NCBI GenBank assembly: GCA_934101345.1
Contig: CAKOQV010000001.1
Span: 1 to 64,000, forward strand
DNA: 64,000 bases
Source of the DNA: an uncultured Bacilli bacterium
GTDB taxonomy: Bacteria; Bacillota_I; Bacilli_A; RF39; UBA660
Direction: 5' to 3'
Positions 55,780-64,000 of the stretch are shown piece after piece; position 1 is the stretch's first letter, and each line of letters starts with the position of its first letter. Position numbers and translations under genes: made by a program. The notes below the pieces were generated by a model. It did no database searches. It was not told the origin of the DNA and was given only the letters and a program-made list of their open reading frames with translations.

Positions 55780-56823
55780 ATGAATAACACAGATATTATT
55801 CTAAGTATTAATGATATTAATGATATTGATAAAATTGGAAATAATACTAAATATATTAATATTTCTATTGATAGTTTTAGTAGAGATGTTATAGATTATT
55901 TTTTGCGATGTGGTAAAGATTTTTTATATACTGATTCTATTAATAATAAAAATGGATTTATATATGCTACTTATGATATGTTTAAAAATGGTGAAAAGAT
56001 TATAGATAATATTATTAGTAATATGCCTAGTAATTTAAATGATTTAGATAAGGTTAGATATTTATATATTTCTTTAGGTAAGATACTTAGCGCGGATATT
56101 AATACTATGGATAATAAGAATGAAAAGATATCTTTTAGTAGTGTTAGTGTTATTAATAATATTTGGGGGTCTATTACTAGTGGTAAGACTACTAGTACTT
56201 GTATATCTAAGTTACTTATGTATTTATGTTCTAGAGTAGGTATTAAGTCAGAACTTATTAATAGTGATATTAATGGTAATATAGGTAATAAAATATATAT
56301 TGATGATAGCTTTTTAATCGTGGATTTATTTAATGATTTATATAATATACAAGGTGGTTTTAGTACTAAGTATTTTGATAAGTATAATGATAATAAAGAT
56401 ATAGATAGAAAGATATTTTATATAAAGAATAGTTATACTAATGAGATTATTAATAATAGACTTAGAGGTCTTGATTATACTAAAGATAATATGCTTAGTG
56501 ATATACTTGAAGTACTTGAAAGAAGTATTAATATTAGTGATGTTGGTGTTATTGAATTAGCAAAGATATGTAAAGATATTTTTGATAAATATACTCCTAA
56601 TTATGATATAAGAATTAATAATTTATTTTTACTTGATAGTGATGAAATTAAAGAACATTTTATTGTTATTAGTTATGATAATAATTTTTATAGTTATAAT
56701 TATAATAAGAGATGTTTTATTAAGATTCCTTATGATGTCATTACTAAGAATATTAAAAATAATAAGATTGGTATATATGAAGGAGAGAACTTCTATTGTA
56801 AGGAAAGTAGGTTAGTATTATGA
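55780..56823 (+). CDS. Cytosolic transglutaminase-like protein
   Basis: A 347-residue protein with a degenerate transglutaminase/papain-like core: STCISKLLMYLCSRVGIKSE (Cys and following helix) then NKIYIDDSFLIVDLFNDLYN, where family members have H and D (H-x-W-N-x-V...D). The His is not obvious, so activity is doubtful. No signal peptide. TATAAT at 55765-55770 may start it. GTGATAAT supplies only a weak Shine-Dalgarno. Stop overlaps the next ATG (ATGA). Confidence 0.55.
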   Translation: MNNTDIILSINDINDIDKIGNNTKYINISIDSFSRDVIDYFLRCGKDFLYTDSINNKNGFIYATYDMFKNGEKIIDNIISNMPSNLNDLDKVRYLYISLGKILSADINTMDNKNEKISFSSVSVINNIWGSITSGKTTSTCISKLLMYLCSRVGIKSELINSDINGNIGNKIYIDDSFLIVDLFNDLYNIQGGFSTKYFDKYNDNKDIDRKIFYIKNSYTNEIINNRLRGLDYTKDNMLSDILEVLERSINISDVGVIELAKICKDIFDKYTPNYDIRINNLFLLDSDEIKEHFIVISYDNNFYSYNYNKRCFIKIPYDVITKNIKNNKIGIYEGENFYCKESRLVL

Positions 56824-57752
56824 TTTTAGTTATTATATTTTTATTATGTGTACTTGTTATTACTTCACTACTTGAATCTTCTTATTCTTCTCTTAATATT
56901 ATTAGAATTAAGAAGTTTATGGAAAATAAGAATAAAAAAGCTAAGGCAGTATATAAGTTATATTCTAAGTATTCGGAGTCTATTACTTCGATACTTGTGG
57001 TTAACTGTGTATGTAGTGTTATGGTAAGTTCTCTTACTACTTATTATTTTTCTAATGTATATGGTGATGGTTCTGTAACTTTAGTTACGATTATACTTAC
57101 TTTAATTATTTTGATATTTACGGAAATAACTCCTAAAATATTAGGAAGAGAATATTCAGAAGTAGTGGCTATGAGACTGACTCCGGTGTTAAAGGTGATG
57201 GTAACTATTCTTATGCCTATTAATAAGTTAATTGCTAAATTAGAGGGTAAGGTTAAGAATAATCATAAAGTAACTGCTACTAAAGATGAACTTGTTGAAA
57301 TAGTTAAGACTATTAAAGATGAAGGTGTTATTGAAGAGAAAGAGAGTGCTTTTATTCAAAAAGCAGTTATATTAAAGAAGTTAAGAGTACAGAATATTAT
57401 GATTAATAAGGAGAATGTTTCTTATTTATATGATACTGATTCTTCTTTGAAGGTAAGAAAATGTATTTTTAGAGATCATCATGATAGAATACCTATAATT
57501 ACTAAGGATGATAAAATTGTTGGGATATTATATGAAGTTGATTTACTTGATGAGATACTTAATGATGGGACTATTAGTATTAAAAGAAATGTTAAGAAAC
57601 CTGTTACTGTAAGTAAGAATACTAATTTAGCATCTTGCCTTGAGGTATTACATGGTGCTAGGGCACATATGGCTCTTGTTACTGATAGGGAGAATAATTT
57701 TCTTGGTATTGTTACTATGGAAGATATTATTAATGAACTTATGAAGTCGTAG
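56820..57752 (+). CDS. CNNM/CorC-family transporter (hemolysin C-like)
   Basis: A 310-residue protein. CNNM domain (1-170) with four TM stretches and the signature FTEITPKILGREYSEVVAMR, then two CBS domains (about 185-305: MINKENVSYLYDTDSSLKVR, DHHDRIPIITKDDKIVGILY; VTVSKNTNLASCLEVLHGAR, FLGIVTMEDIINELM). Such proteins export Mg2+ or Co2+, or Na+. The C-terminal CorC/HlyC domain is absent. Overlaps the upstream gene by four bases. Confidence 0.92.
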   Translation: MILVIIFLLCVLVITSLLESSYSSLNIIRIKKFMENKNKKAKAVYKLYSKYSESITSILVVNCVCSVMVSSLTTYYFSNVYGDGSVTLVTIILTLIILIFTEITPKILGREYSEVVAMRLTPVLKVMVTILMPINKLIAKLEGKVKNNHKVTATKDELVEIVKTIKDEGVIEEKESAFIQKAVILKKLRVQNIMINKENVSYLYDTDSSLKVRKCIFRDHHDRIPIITKDDKIVGILYEVDLLDEILNDGTISIKRNVKKPVTVSKNTNLASCLEVLHGARAHMALVTDRENNFLGIVTMEDIINELMKS

Positions 57753-57766
57753 ACTTCTTTTTCTTT
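57743..57766 (+). terminator. Terminator of the CNNM gene
   Basis: GAAGTC-GTA-GACTTC, then TTTTTCTTTT. It overlaps the stop codon. Confidence 0.82.
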
Positions 57767-57793
57767 TTATGTTATGATATATATGTGATGTTT

Positions 57794-58975
57794 ATGATAG
57801 TGAAAATTGATAAGTTATCTCATGATTTTAGAGGTATAAGTAGAATTAATGATAAGGTATTATTTGTTCCTTCAGTATTACCTGAAGAGGTTGTTGATGT
57901 TAGAATTACTATGGATAAGAAAAATTATTCTGTAGGTAAGGCTATGAATATTATTACTGAAAGTAGTGATAGAAGAAAGAGTATATGTCCTTATTTTGAT
58001 ACTTGTGGTGGATGTAGTACTGGGTATATTAAGTATGATAAGGCTTTGGAATATAAGAAGGAATCTGTAATAGATATTATGAAGAGATTTACTGGGTATG
58101 ATGTTAATCCAGAGATTATTTCTAATTATAAGGAATATGGGTACCGCAATAAGATTGGGTTGAAGGTATTTAATGGTAAGGTTTCATTAACTGAGGAAGA
58201 GAGTAATAATCTTGTTAATATTGATAAGTGTTATTTAGTTAATGATAATATTAATAAAGTTATTGATAGTCTTAATAAACTTGATTTAAATGGGATAAGT
58301 GATGTTATTATTAAGGGTGCTAATGAGATTATGGTTATATTAAGTGGTGATATTGATAAGGATATGATTATAAATAGTCTTAGTGGTATGGTTAAAAGTA
58401 TAGTACTTAATGATGATATTATATATGGTAATGATTATATTACTATTAATGTAGATAAATATGAGTATGCGGTATATCCTAAATCTTTCTTTCAAGTTAA
58501 TACTGATATGATTAGTAAGTTATATGATAAGGTTAAGGAATCTGCGGGTAAGGGTGAAAGTCTACTCGACTTATATTGTGGTGCTGGTACTATAGGTATA
58601 TATTTAGCAGATAATTTTGATAGAGCAAGGGGTATTGAGATTAATAGTGATGCGATTGAAGGGGCTAATTTAAATAAAAGGATTAATGATGTAGGTAATA
58701 TTAGTTTTGAATGTAAAAGGGCTAGTGATATTAATAGTATTAATGAAGAAGTGGTGGTTGTTGACCCTCCGAGAGGTGGTCTTGATAAGACTACTACTGA
58801 GTTACTTTGCAATAGTAATATTAAGAGAATTGTTTATGTATCTTGTAATCCTATTACTTTGGCTAGAGATATTAATGTGTTAAAGAGTAAGTATGAACTT
58901 AAGGATATTACTTTATTTGATATGTTTCCTAATACGAAACACGTTGAGTGTGTATGCGTTCTAAAACTTAAATAA
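57794..58975 (+). CDS. 23S rRNA (uracil-C5)-methyltransferase, RlmCD/RumA-like
   Basis: About 393 residues. TRAM RNA-binding domain (1-55), [4Fe-4S] cysteines in ICPYFDTCGGC, methyltransferase domain with SAM motif LDLYCGAGTIGIYLA, VVVDPPRGG, and catalytic Cys in YVSCNP. It methylates U747 and/or U1939 in Bacillota. The start is uncertain: ATG at 57788 and 57794 and GTG at 57785 lie together, none with a good Shine-Dalgarno; I chose 57794 by family N-termini (MIVKIDKL). Single unit. Confidence 0.9.
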   Translation: MIVKIDKLSHDFRGISRINDKVLFVPSVLPEEVVDVRITMDKKNYSVGKAMNIITESSDRRKSICPYFDTCGGCSTGYIKYDKALEYKKESVIDIMKRFTGYDVNPEIISNYKEYGYRNKIGLKVFNGKVSLTEEESNNLVNIDKCYLVNDNINKVIDSLNKLDLNGISDVIIKGANEIMVILSGDIDKDMIINSLSGMVKSIVLNDDIIYGNDYITINVDKYEYAVYPKSFFQVNTDMISKLYDKVKESAGKGESLLDLYCGAGTIGIYLADNFDRARGIEINSDAIEGANLNKRINDVGNISFECKRASDINSINEEVVVVDPPRGGLDKTTTELLCNSNIKRIVYVSCNPITLARDINVLKSKYELKDITLFDMFPNTKHVECVCVLKLK

Positions 58976-59167
58976 AGCTTTATATTTCAAGGAAAATAAA
59001 CTGTTCAGTGTCTATTAAAAAAAGCATATTTTTGATAAAAAACACTAATTTTCGTCAAAAAAACAGAAAAAATTTAAGGAAGCTGTTTGAGGAGAATATG
59101 TTTCCTCATACCATATTAGTTGGTATGGATTGTATAATTGAATTTAGTAGTGAGGTAAGAGATTATA
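58976..59167. other. Non-coding spacer before the acquired pair
   Basis: No gene. Hairpin GAGGA/TCCTC (59091-59108) and ATACC/GGTAT (59109-59125) lie in tandem shortly before the next gene, possibly a structured leader. A-rich DNA begins here. Confidence 0.4.
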
Positions 59168-60013
59168 ATGATAGATAAAGATATAATAGATAAAGCCTTA
59201 AATTTTTATAATATAGATTTACAATATAGAGATAAATGTTATAATTGCATAGAAGAAATAAATAAAAAAGAAAAGTTAAGTTTAGAATTTTCAAATTTAT
59301 ATAATAAATTATATATTGAAGATTTTATAAAAATAAAAGATTTGTGGCAATGCAAGGGTATTGATGAATTGTTTGGCGATAATGTCAATCCTTTTATAAC
59401 TAATATAATGGTTCTATTAGGTTATAATTATCATAGGAAAAATATGCAACAATATAATTTTGATGCTACTCAAATTAAAATTCATAAAAAAAGAGTTAAG
59501 GAATGTTTTGAAAGTGACTTAAAATTAAGAAAAAAAGATGGAATTAGGATATCACAAATGTTATGGGCTATTTATTTTATTAGGGCAAGAATAGTCGAGA
59601 TAGGTAGTTTACAATTTGAATACGAGTCTGATTCAGTAGTAAAAATTCATATTCCTAAAAATACAGATTTAAATGTTTTAACTGTTAAAGAATCTATAAA
59701 AAAAGCAAACATTAAAATAAAACAAATTTATTCAATTAATAATTTTAAATATATATGTAATTCATGGTTACTAAGTAAACAAATATATATAATTATAGAT
59801 AAAAACTCTAATATAGCAAAATTTTATAATTTGTTTGATGTTTATGAAGGAGAAGAATGTACTAAGGATATACTAAATTTTGTGTATGGAATAGACAAAT
59901 GCGAAGATTATTCTTTACTGCCTACCAATACCACTTTACAAAGTAACATTAAAAAGCAATTATTGAATGGTAAAAAATTTTATTTAGGACTAGGTGTATT
60001 AAAACTTAAATAA
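59168..60013 (+). CDS. Acyltransferase, NAT_N plus GNAT_C type
   Basis: A 281-residue protein. The C-terminal half (RARIVEIGSLQFEYESDSVV, KIHIPKNTDLNVL, YICNSWLLSKQ) matches the GNAT_C domain (known form: LGRLQFE...HIP...CHSWLL). The N-terminal part is the helical NAT_N domain. The usual CHSWLL His is Asn here. Codon use (ATA, TTA, AAA) is more A-rich than that of host genes nearby. Start ATG at 59168 after GTGAGGTAAGAGATTATA. Substrate unknown. Confidence 0.78.
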   Translation: MIDKDIIDKALNFYNIDLQYRDKCYNCIEEINKKEKLSLEFSNLYNKLYIEDFIKIKDLWQCKGIDELFGDNVNPFITNIMVLLGYNYHRKNMQQYNFDATQIKIHKKRVKECFESDLKLRKKDGIRISQMLWAIYFIRARIVEIGSLQFEYESDSVVKIHIPKNTDLNVLTVKESIKKANIKIKQIYSINNFKYICNSWLLSKQIYIIIDKNSNIAKFYNLFDVYEGEECTKDILNFVYGIDKCEDYSLLPTNTTLQSNIKKQLLNGKKFYLGLGVLKLK

Positions 60014-60068
60014 AAAAACAAGAAAAATCTAAAAACTTATTGAAAAAATAAAGTGTGAGGTAATAATT

Positions 60069-60671
60069 ATGACTATAAAAGATATGAAACAAGCAGTAAA
60101 ATTATTAAGTAAGGAATGGAATTTAGGAAAAAAAGAAGCAGGTGCAGATAATGATATTTGTGCTTGGATATATTTATTAGATGTTTTGCAAGAAAGCGAA
60201 AAGATAATAACATATAAATCAGGAAATAAACTTATAGGATTTTGTGGTTATTCAAAAGAAAATTCAAATAAATATATGGTTTCTAAAAAAATTTATGGCT
60301 TTATAAAAAATAAATTATATAAAAGCAAAAGTATAAAAAACTTAAAAGCATTTAAAGAATATGAATCTAATTATAATTATATTCCTGAAGAATTAAAGAA
60401 TTATTTTGACGGAGAGATTTCTATATTAATAGTTGATGAAGATTATAGGGGAAAGAAAATAGGTAAAAAATTGTTGTTAGATGTATTTGAGCTTGCTAAA
60501 AAAGATAATATGAAGAATCTTCAAATAGTAACAGATGAATCATGCAATTATAAATTTTATGAAATATTAGGATGTCAAAAAGTATATGAAACAATAGTAA
60601 AAAACAGAGAAATAGGACAACTTGGAAATGGATATACTGAAAAAGCATTTATATATGAGAAAAAGCTGTAG
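60069..60671 (+). CDS. GNAT N-acetyltransferase
   Basis: A 200-residue GNAT: EISILIVDEDYRGKKIGKKL is motif A, with acetyl-CoA loop RGKKIGK, then LQIVTDESCNYKFYEILGCQ for motif B. GTGTGAGGTAATAATT precedes the ATG. It follows the acyltransferase with the same A-rich codon use, so both may have come in together. Substrate unknown. Confidence 0.9.
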   Translation: MTIKDMKQAVKLLSKEWNLGKKEAGADNDICAWIYLLDVLQESEKIITYKSGNKLIGFCGYSKENSNKYMVSKKIYGFIKNKLYKSKSIKNLKAFKEYESNYNYIPEELKNYFDGEISILIVDEDYRGKKIGKKLLLDVFELAKKDNMKNLQIVTDESCNYKFYEILGCQKVYETIVKNREIGQLGNGYTEKAFIYEKKL

Positions 60672-61042
60672 TATGATAGGAGTAATAATGATTTATATAA
60701 ATAAAATAGATAAAATGCATAGAGAATTATAATAGTAAGAATAAAAATTTGATATATACATAATAAACAATCAACCATTAAGAATGTTTATTATGTAGTA
60801 GTCAGTTATACCAAAACATATAAAAAGCAACTATTCATAATTAACAAACATATCATGTGGAGTGTGTGTGTTTGTTAGAGAAAAGATAAAATGTGATAAA
60901 ATGAATTAGGTAAAAGTTTAACTTATTCCAAAATGAAAATAGTTTGAAAAGAGAAAAATGAAATGGTTACAAATTGTAACCGGTTAAAATTGTTGCTTAA
61001 AATAGGAAAAAGTATTTATTAAAGCTTTAGGAGGTTAAATTA
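60672..61042. other. Gene-free 371-bp stretch with a 17-bp palindrome
   Basis: No supported gene; a 14-codon ORF (MIYINKIDKMHREL) after GGAGTAATA is likely spurious. GGTTACAA-A-TTGTAACC (60965-60981) is a perfect palindrome with an operator appearance, 61 bp before the gene at 61043. TTGAAA and TTGTAA occur but no clear -10. Confidence 0.55.
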
Positions 61043-61780
61043 ATGAATGTATTAAATATAGTGTTTGGTAGATCTTGTTATTCTACTATGAAAAAGAGTA
61101 AACTTAATAATGAGGGAATTTTAATGTTTAATGTTAAATTTAATGTTGGTGATTTATCTAATGTTGTAAATCATAAAATTAAGATACCTGAAGAGTTATA
61201 TTTTGAAGAAAGTGATGTTAATTTTGAAAATGAATATAACACAATTATTGATAATATAATAAAGAAGAATAAAATAAGAGTTTGGTTAGGTAGAAAAGAT
61301 ATTTATTCAAGTTTAATTATGTTATATGTTTGTAGTATTATAAAAAAATATAATTATGAACTATATGTTCTTTATAGTGAAGAATACAATAGAGATTATT
61401 TATCTCCTAGTGTAATGAGAGAGGAAGAGTTAGAAGAACTATCTAAACTAGAGCATAAGTTAACAGAAACAGAGATAAATAATAATGTAAAAATTTGGAA
61501 TAATTTAGTTAGTGAAAACTCTGATTTTAGAATAATTAGTGATGGCTATGTAAAATCTGTTTCAATTGATTTTTATGATAATTATATATTAGAAAATTTG
61601 AAATCAATAGGCAAAGTTAAAACGAACAAACTAGTAGAAAAATTAATGAAAGATATATATTTGAGTGATAATATGTGGGCTTATTTGATAGATAGATTAA
61701 TTGAAAATAAAAAAATTAAAATTATATTAGATGATAATATTAGATATTTTGAAAATCTGATTGAAATAAATGATAAATAA
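61043..61780 (+). CDS. DUF1835/DUF3658-like protein
   Basis: A 245-residue protein. N-terminal NVLNIVFGRSCYSTMKKSKL and the middle RVWLGRKDIYSSLIMLYVCS match DUF1835, and the end (ISDGYVKSVSIDFYDNYILE, MWAYLIDRLIENKKIKII) matches DUF3658. These pair in Bacillota proteins of unknown function. TTAGGAGGTTAAATTA precedes the ATG. The palindrome at 60965 may control it. Confidence 0.85.
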   Translation: MNVLNIVFGRSCYSTMKKSKLNNEGILMFNVKFNVGDLSNVVNHKIKIPEELYFEESDVNFENEYNTIIDNIIKKNKIRVWLGRKDIYSSLIMLYVCSIIKKYNYELYVLYSEEYNRDYLSPSVMREEELEELSKLEHKLTETEINNNVKIWNNLVSENSDFRIISDGYVKSVSIDFYDNYILENLKSIGKVKTNKLVEKLMKDIYLSDNMWAYLIDRLIENKKIKIILDDNIRYFENLIEINDK

Positions 61781-61794
61781 GATGGTGGTGATTT

Positions 61795-62364
61795 ATGAAT
61801 GAATTAAGACAAAGAATTGTTAATTATGTACCTTATGACGAGCAAGAAGAAAGTGATAAGAAATATATTTTGAAGTTTATGGATACTTTTAATGATGTAT
61901 TAACTAGGAAGAATATATTTGGTCATTTTTGTAGTTCGGCTTTTATTGTTAATAAGAATAGAAGTAAAGTACTTATGATATATCATAATATTTATAATTC
62001 TTGGGCTTGGCCGGGGGGTCATGCTGATGGCGAAAGTGATTTACTTGAAGTGGCTACGAGAGAGGTTATGGAAGAGACTGGTATTAAGAACCTAAAAGCT
62101 TTATCTAAAGACTTTTATGCTATAGATGTATTACCTGTTAAAAGTCATATTAAGAGAGGTGAATTTGTTTCTAGTCATATTCATTTAAATGCTACTTATA
62201 TTTTTGAAGCTGATGAAAATGAGAAATTATTAATTAAAGAAGATGAGAATAGCGGGGTTAACTGGATAGATATTGATAAGATGGTTAGTTCTTCAAGTGA
62301 AGATCATATGAAGAAGGTATATGCTAAACTTGTTGATAAGTTAAAAGAGGGTGATTATAATTAA
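61795..62364 (+). CDS. Nudix hydrolase
   Basis: A 189-residue protein with an intact Nudix box GGHADGESDLLEVATREVME then ETGI (G-x5-E-x7-REUxEExGU). HxWAWPGG context and IHLNATYIFEADENEKL follow. Hydrolyses a nucleoside diphosphate derivative; the substrate cannot be told. GATGGTGGTGATTT precedes the ATG. Confidence 0.93.
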   Translation: MNELRQRIVNYVPYDEQEESDKKYILKFMDTFNDVLTRKNIFGHFCSSAFIVNKNRSKVLMIYHNIYNSWAWPGGHADGESDLLEVATREVMEETGIKNLKALSKDFYAIDVLPVKSHIKRGEFVSSHIHLNATYIFEADENEKLLIKEDENSGVNWIDIDKMVSSSSEDHMKKVYAKLVDKLKEGDYN

Positions 62365-62977
62365 AGGGAAGAAATTTAGATGGATAATACTTGAAGTGTG
62401 TTTAATATTATTTACTATTATTATGATATTTGTTATCACTAAGAATAAATTATATATAGATGATATTGGATATAATATTATTTCTAAATTAAGAAGTAAT
62501 AATATGGATGAGATAGTTAAATTTATTACTAATATAGGTGGTACTATTGTTATTGGTATTGTTACTATTATATCTTTATTTATGTTTAGAAATAAGAAGA
62601 TTAATATTTGTATTATTTTAAATTTACTTGGTATTGTAGTACTTAATAATGTAATAATTAAAAATATTATTGGTAGAGATAGACCTAGTGGTATTAATAT
62701 TATTACTGAGGCTGGTAAGAGTTTTCCTTCAGGACATAGTGCTGTTAGTATGGTAGTATATGGATATTTGATATATTTAACTTATAATTATGTTAAGAAT
62801 AAAAAGATAAAATATTTATTAATTAGTATATTATCAATACTTATTCTAGTAGTTGGTTTAACTAGAATATATCTAGGAGTTCATTATACTTCTGATGTAC
62901 TAGGAGGTTATCTTCTTGGTATTGCCTATTTATTACTATTTACTTATATTAGTGATAAATATATAAAAGAAAAATAA
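62351..62977 (+). CDS. PAP2-family membrane phosphatase
   Basis: A 208-residue protein with five or six TM helices. Phosphatase motifs: KNIIGRDRP, PSGHSA and RIYLGVHYTSDVLGGYLLG, all intact. Likely undecaprenyl-diphosphate or lipid phosphatase. The start is GTG at 62351 overlapping the Nudix stop, directly after AAAAGAGG; a later start would lose TM1. Confidence 0.92.
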   Translation: MIIIKGKKFRWIILEVCLILFTIIMIFVITKNKLYIDDIGYNIISKLRSNNMDEIVKFITNIGGTIVIGIVTIISLFMFRNKKINICIILNLLGIVVLNNVIIKNIIGRDRPSGINIITEAGKSFPSGHSAVSMVVYGYLIYLTYNYVKNKKIKYLLISILSILILVVGLTRIYLGVHYTSDVLGGYLLGIAYLLLFTYISDKYIKEK

Positions 62978-63016
62978 ATATAGTTAGAATATGATATCTA
63001 TATTTATTTTTTTATT
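62972..63016. terminator. Bidirectional terminator between convergent genes
   Basis: AAATAAATATAG (62972-62983) pairs with CTATATTTATTT (62998-63009), T run on the plus side and A-rich on the other. It spans both stop codons. Confidence 0.85.
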
Positions 63017-64000
63017 TTGTTTTAATTTTAATAGATTACTATCTATTTCTTTTTTTATTTCTTTATTATACTTAGGATGTTTTTCAATAGTTAGAGTTAG
63101 TTCTTTTATCTTGGATATGATACTTGTATCTAGTTCTTTTAGGTATTTGTCTACATAGATGTATAATAATAAGATAGAGGCTTCGATAATATTATTATTG
63201 GCCGCTATAACAAGATAGTTAATAGCTTTATTTATATCTTTTACTAAGACAATGTCTCCGGTTAAATAGAAGTATTTGGCTAGGTTATAGTAGGCATAGT
63301 AATAGATATTATCTATTGGTACTTGAATGGCTTTATTATATAGGGTGAAAGCTTTATTTAAATCTATATCTACATATATTCCTTTACGATAGTATTCTCC
63401 AAGAGTATTTAGAGCATATGATTCTCCAAGTAGAGAGGCTTTTTCAAAGTACTTGAAGGCTTTTTGATATTCTTTGTTATTTTCATATATTTTACCGAGA
63501 TTATTATAGGCATAAACATAGTTATGTGAAGAGGCTTCTTCATATAGCAATATGGCTTTATTTATATCTTTTTTTACATATAATCCTTCTTTATACATAT
63601 TTCCTAATAGATTAACTGAGGCTATATTACCTAGAGATACTGATTTATTTAGATATTCATAGGCTAGTTTTAAATCTTTCTTGGTACCATTTCCAATATT
63701 TTTATTTATTAACATTTTAGCTAGCATATAATAACTACTTGGATGATCTTTTAAAGAAGCTCTAGTGAAGTAGTTATAACTTATATCATATCTTGGATAT
63801 CCTTTGATATAACCTTTGTATTCTTCTCTTCCTAATTCATATAGAGCATAGGGATTATTGTTTTGGGCTAGGGTATTTAATGAATAATTATAATTTATAC
63901 CTTCACTTAGTTTTAGATTTAGATATTCTTCGAGTTCATGAGGGGATACTAGAGTGTTGCTTAGAAGATTTTCTATTATTTCTTTTTTGATATTATCTTC
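62984..64000 (-). CDS. Sel1/TPR repeat protein, 5' end beyond the window
   Basis: At least 338 residues; the frame is open to the window edge, so the true start is not seen. Sel1-like repeats of about 36 residues: LAYEYLNKSVSLGNIASVNL, AILLYEEASSHNYVYAYNNL, AFKYFEKASLLGESYALNTL, AFTLYNKAIQVPIDNIYYYA. Such solenoids mediate protein contacts. The part before 63727 (NTLAQNNNPYALYELGREEY, then ISYNYFTRASLKDHPSSYYM) also fits the repeat, so no start at 63727. Confidence 0.85.
   Translation of the reverse strand, partial: EDNIKKEIIENLLSNTLVSPHELEEYLNLKLSEGINYNYSLNTLAQNNNPYALYELGREEYKGYIKGYPRYDISYNYFTRASLKDHPSSYYMLAKMLINKNIGNGTKKDLKLAYEYLNKSVSLGNIASVNLLGNMYKEGLYVKKDINKAILLYEEASSHNYVYAYNNLGKIYENNKEYQKAFKYFEKASLLGESYALNTLGEYYRKGIYVDIDLNKAFTLYNKAIQVPIDNIYYYAYYNLAKYFYLTGDIVLVKDINKAINYLVIAANNNIIEASILLLYIYVDKYLKELDTSIISKIKELTLTIEKHPKYNKEIKKEIDSNLLKLKQNKKINIDIIF

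Noticed and set aside
60684..60732. Small ORF MIYINKIDKMHREL
   Set aside because: Only 14 codons; the Shine-Dalgarno is fair but there is no sign of conservation or structure.

Overview
The window comes from a low-GC Bacillota chromosome, probably an uncultured gut Bacilli/Erysipelotrichia-like lineage. The base composition is strongly A+T rich. Purine-rich Shine-Dalgarno sites precede most genes. TGA is used as a stop and TGG as Trp, which excludes the Mycoplasma code. Host genes include rpsD with a structured leader, YebC, a minimal Tad pilus operon and a two-copy family of TasA-like secreted proteins.

Region 1 (58-38234) is a complete siphovirus prophage of about 38.2 kb integrated in the 3' end of tRNA-Phe(GAA). 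A 19-bp core is repeated at 58-76 and 38216-38234. The left, minus-strand lysogeny arm carries integrase, a zinc-ribbon membrane protein, a LytTR response regulator and a CI-like repressor. A divergent promoter switch holds Cro and three near-identical palindromic operators. The early arm has a DnaD-like initiator, a G39P-like protein, DUF1351, RecT, an MBL-fold protein, SSB, many small orphan ORFs and a LemA/membrane-protein pair, and ends in an ArpU-like late regulator. The late arm runs terminase, portal, minor capsid, scaffold, P22-like coat, connectors, major tail protein, tail chaperones, tape measure, Dit-like, Tal with an S74 chaperone, BppU-SGNH, holins and amidase. The right end has a small ORF and an HNH protein.

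The most unusual signal is a pair of related structured RNAs in the late operon (16785-17032 and 22729-22855). In both, the same strand can form either a local hairpin or a 23-27 bp long-range helix. One base change between the copies is compensated in both alternative structures. Each copy is followed by an intrinsic terminator, which suggests a phage-encoded RNA switch or antiterminator.

Region 2 (38235-about 45350) is a decayed second element in tandem at the same att site; its arm-type repeats lie exactly 52 bp from the core, as in the prophage. It carries a dinD gene that is itself split by a 6.0-kb insertion (38623-44638). The insertion holds a frameshifted MobV relaxase, a serine-recombinase fragment, several unknown genes and two structured RNA candidates, and is bounded by TGGTAC at both ends.

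Region 3 (about 45400-64000) is host chromosome: rpsD, a cohesin-like surface protein, Tad pilus genes, yebC, two TasA-like proteins, a transglutaminase-like protein, a CNNM/CBS transporter, an RNA methyltransferase, an A-rich probably acquired acyltransferase/GNAT pair, a DUF1835-type protein, Nudix, PAP2 and a truncated Sel1-repeat gene. A dispersed two-hairpin repeat (three copies) with compensatory changes follows rpsD and yebC.
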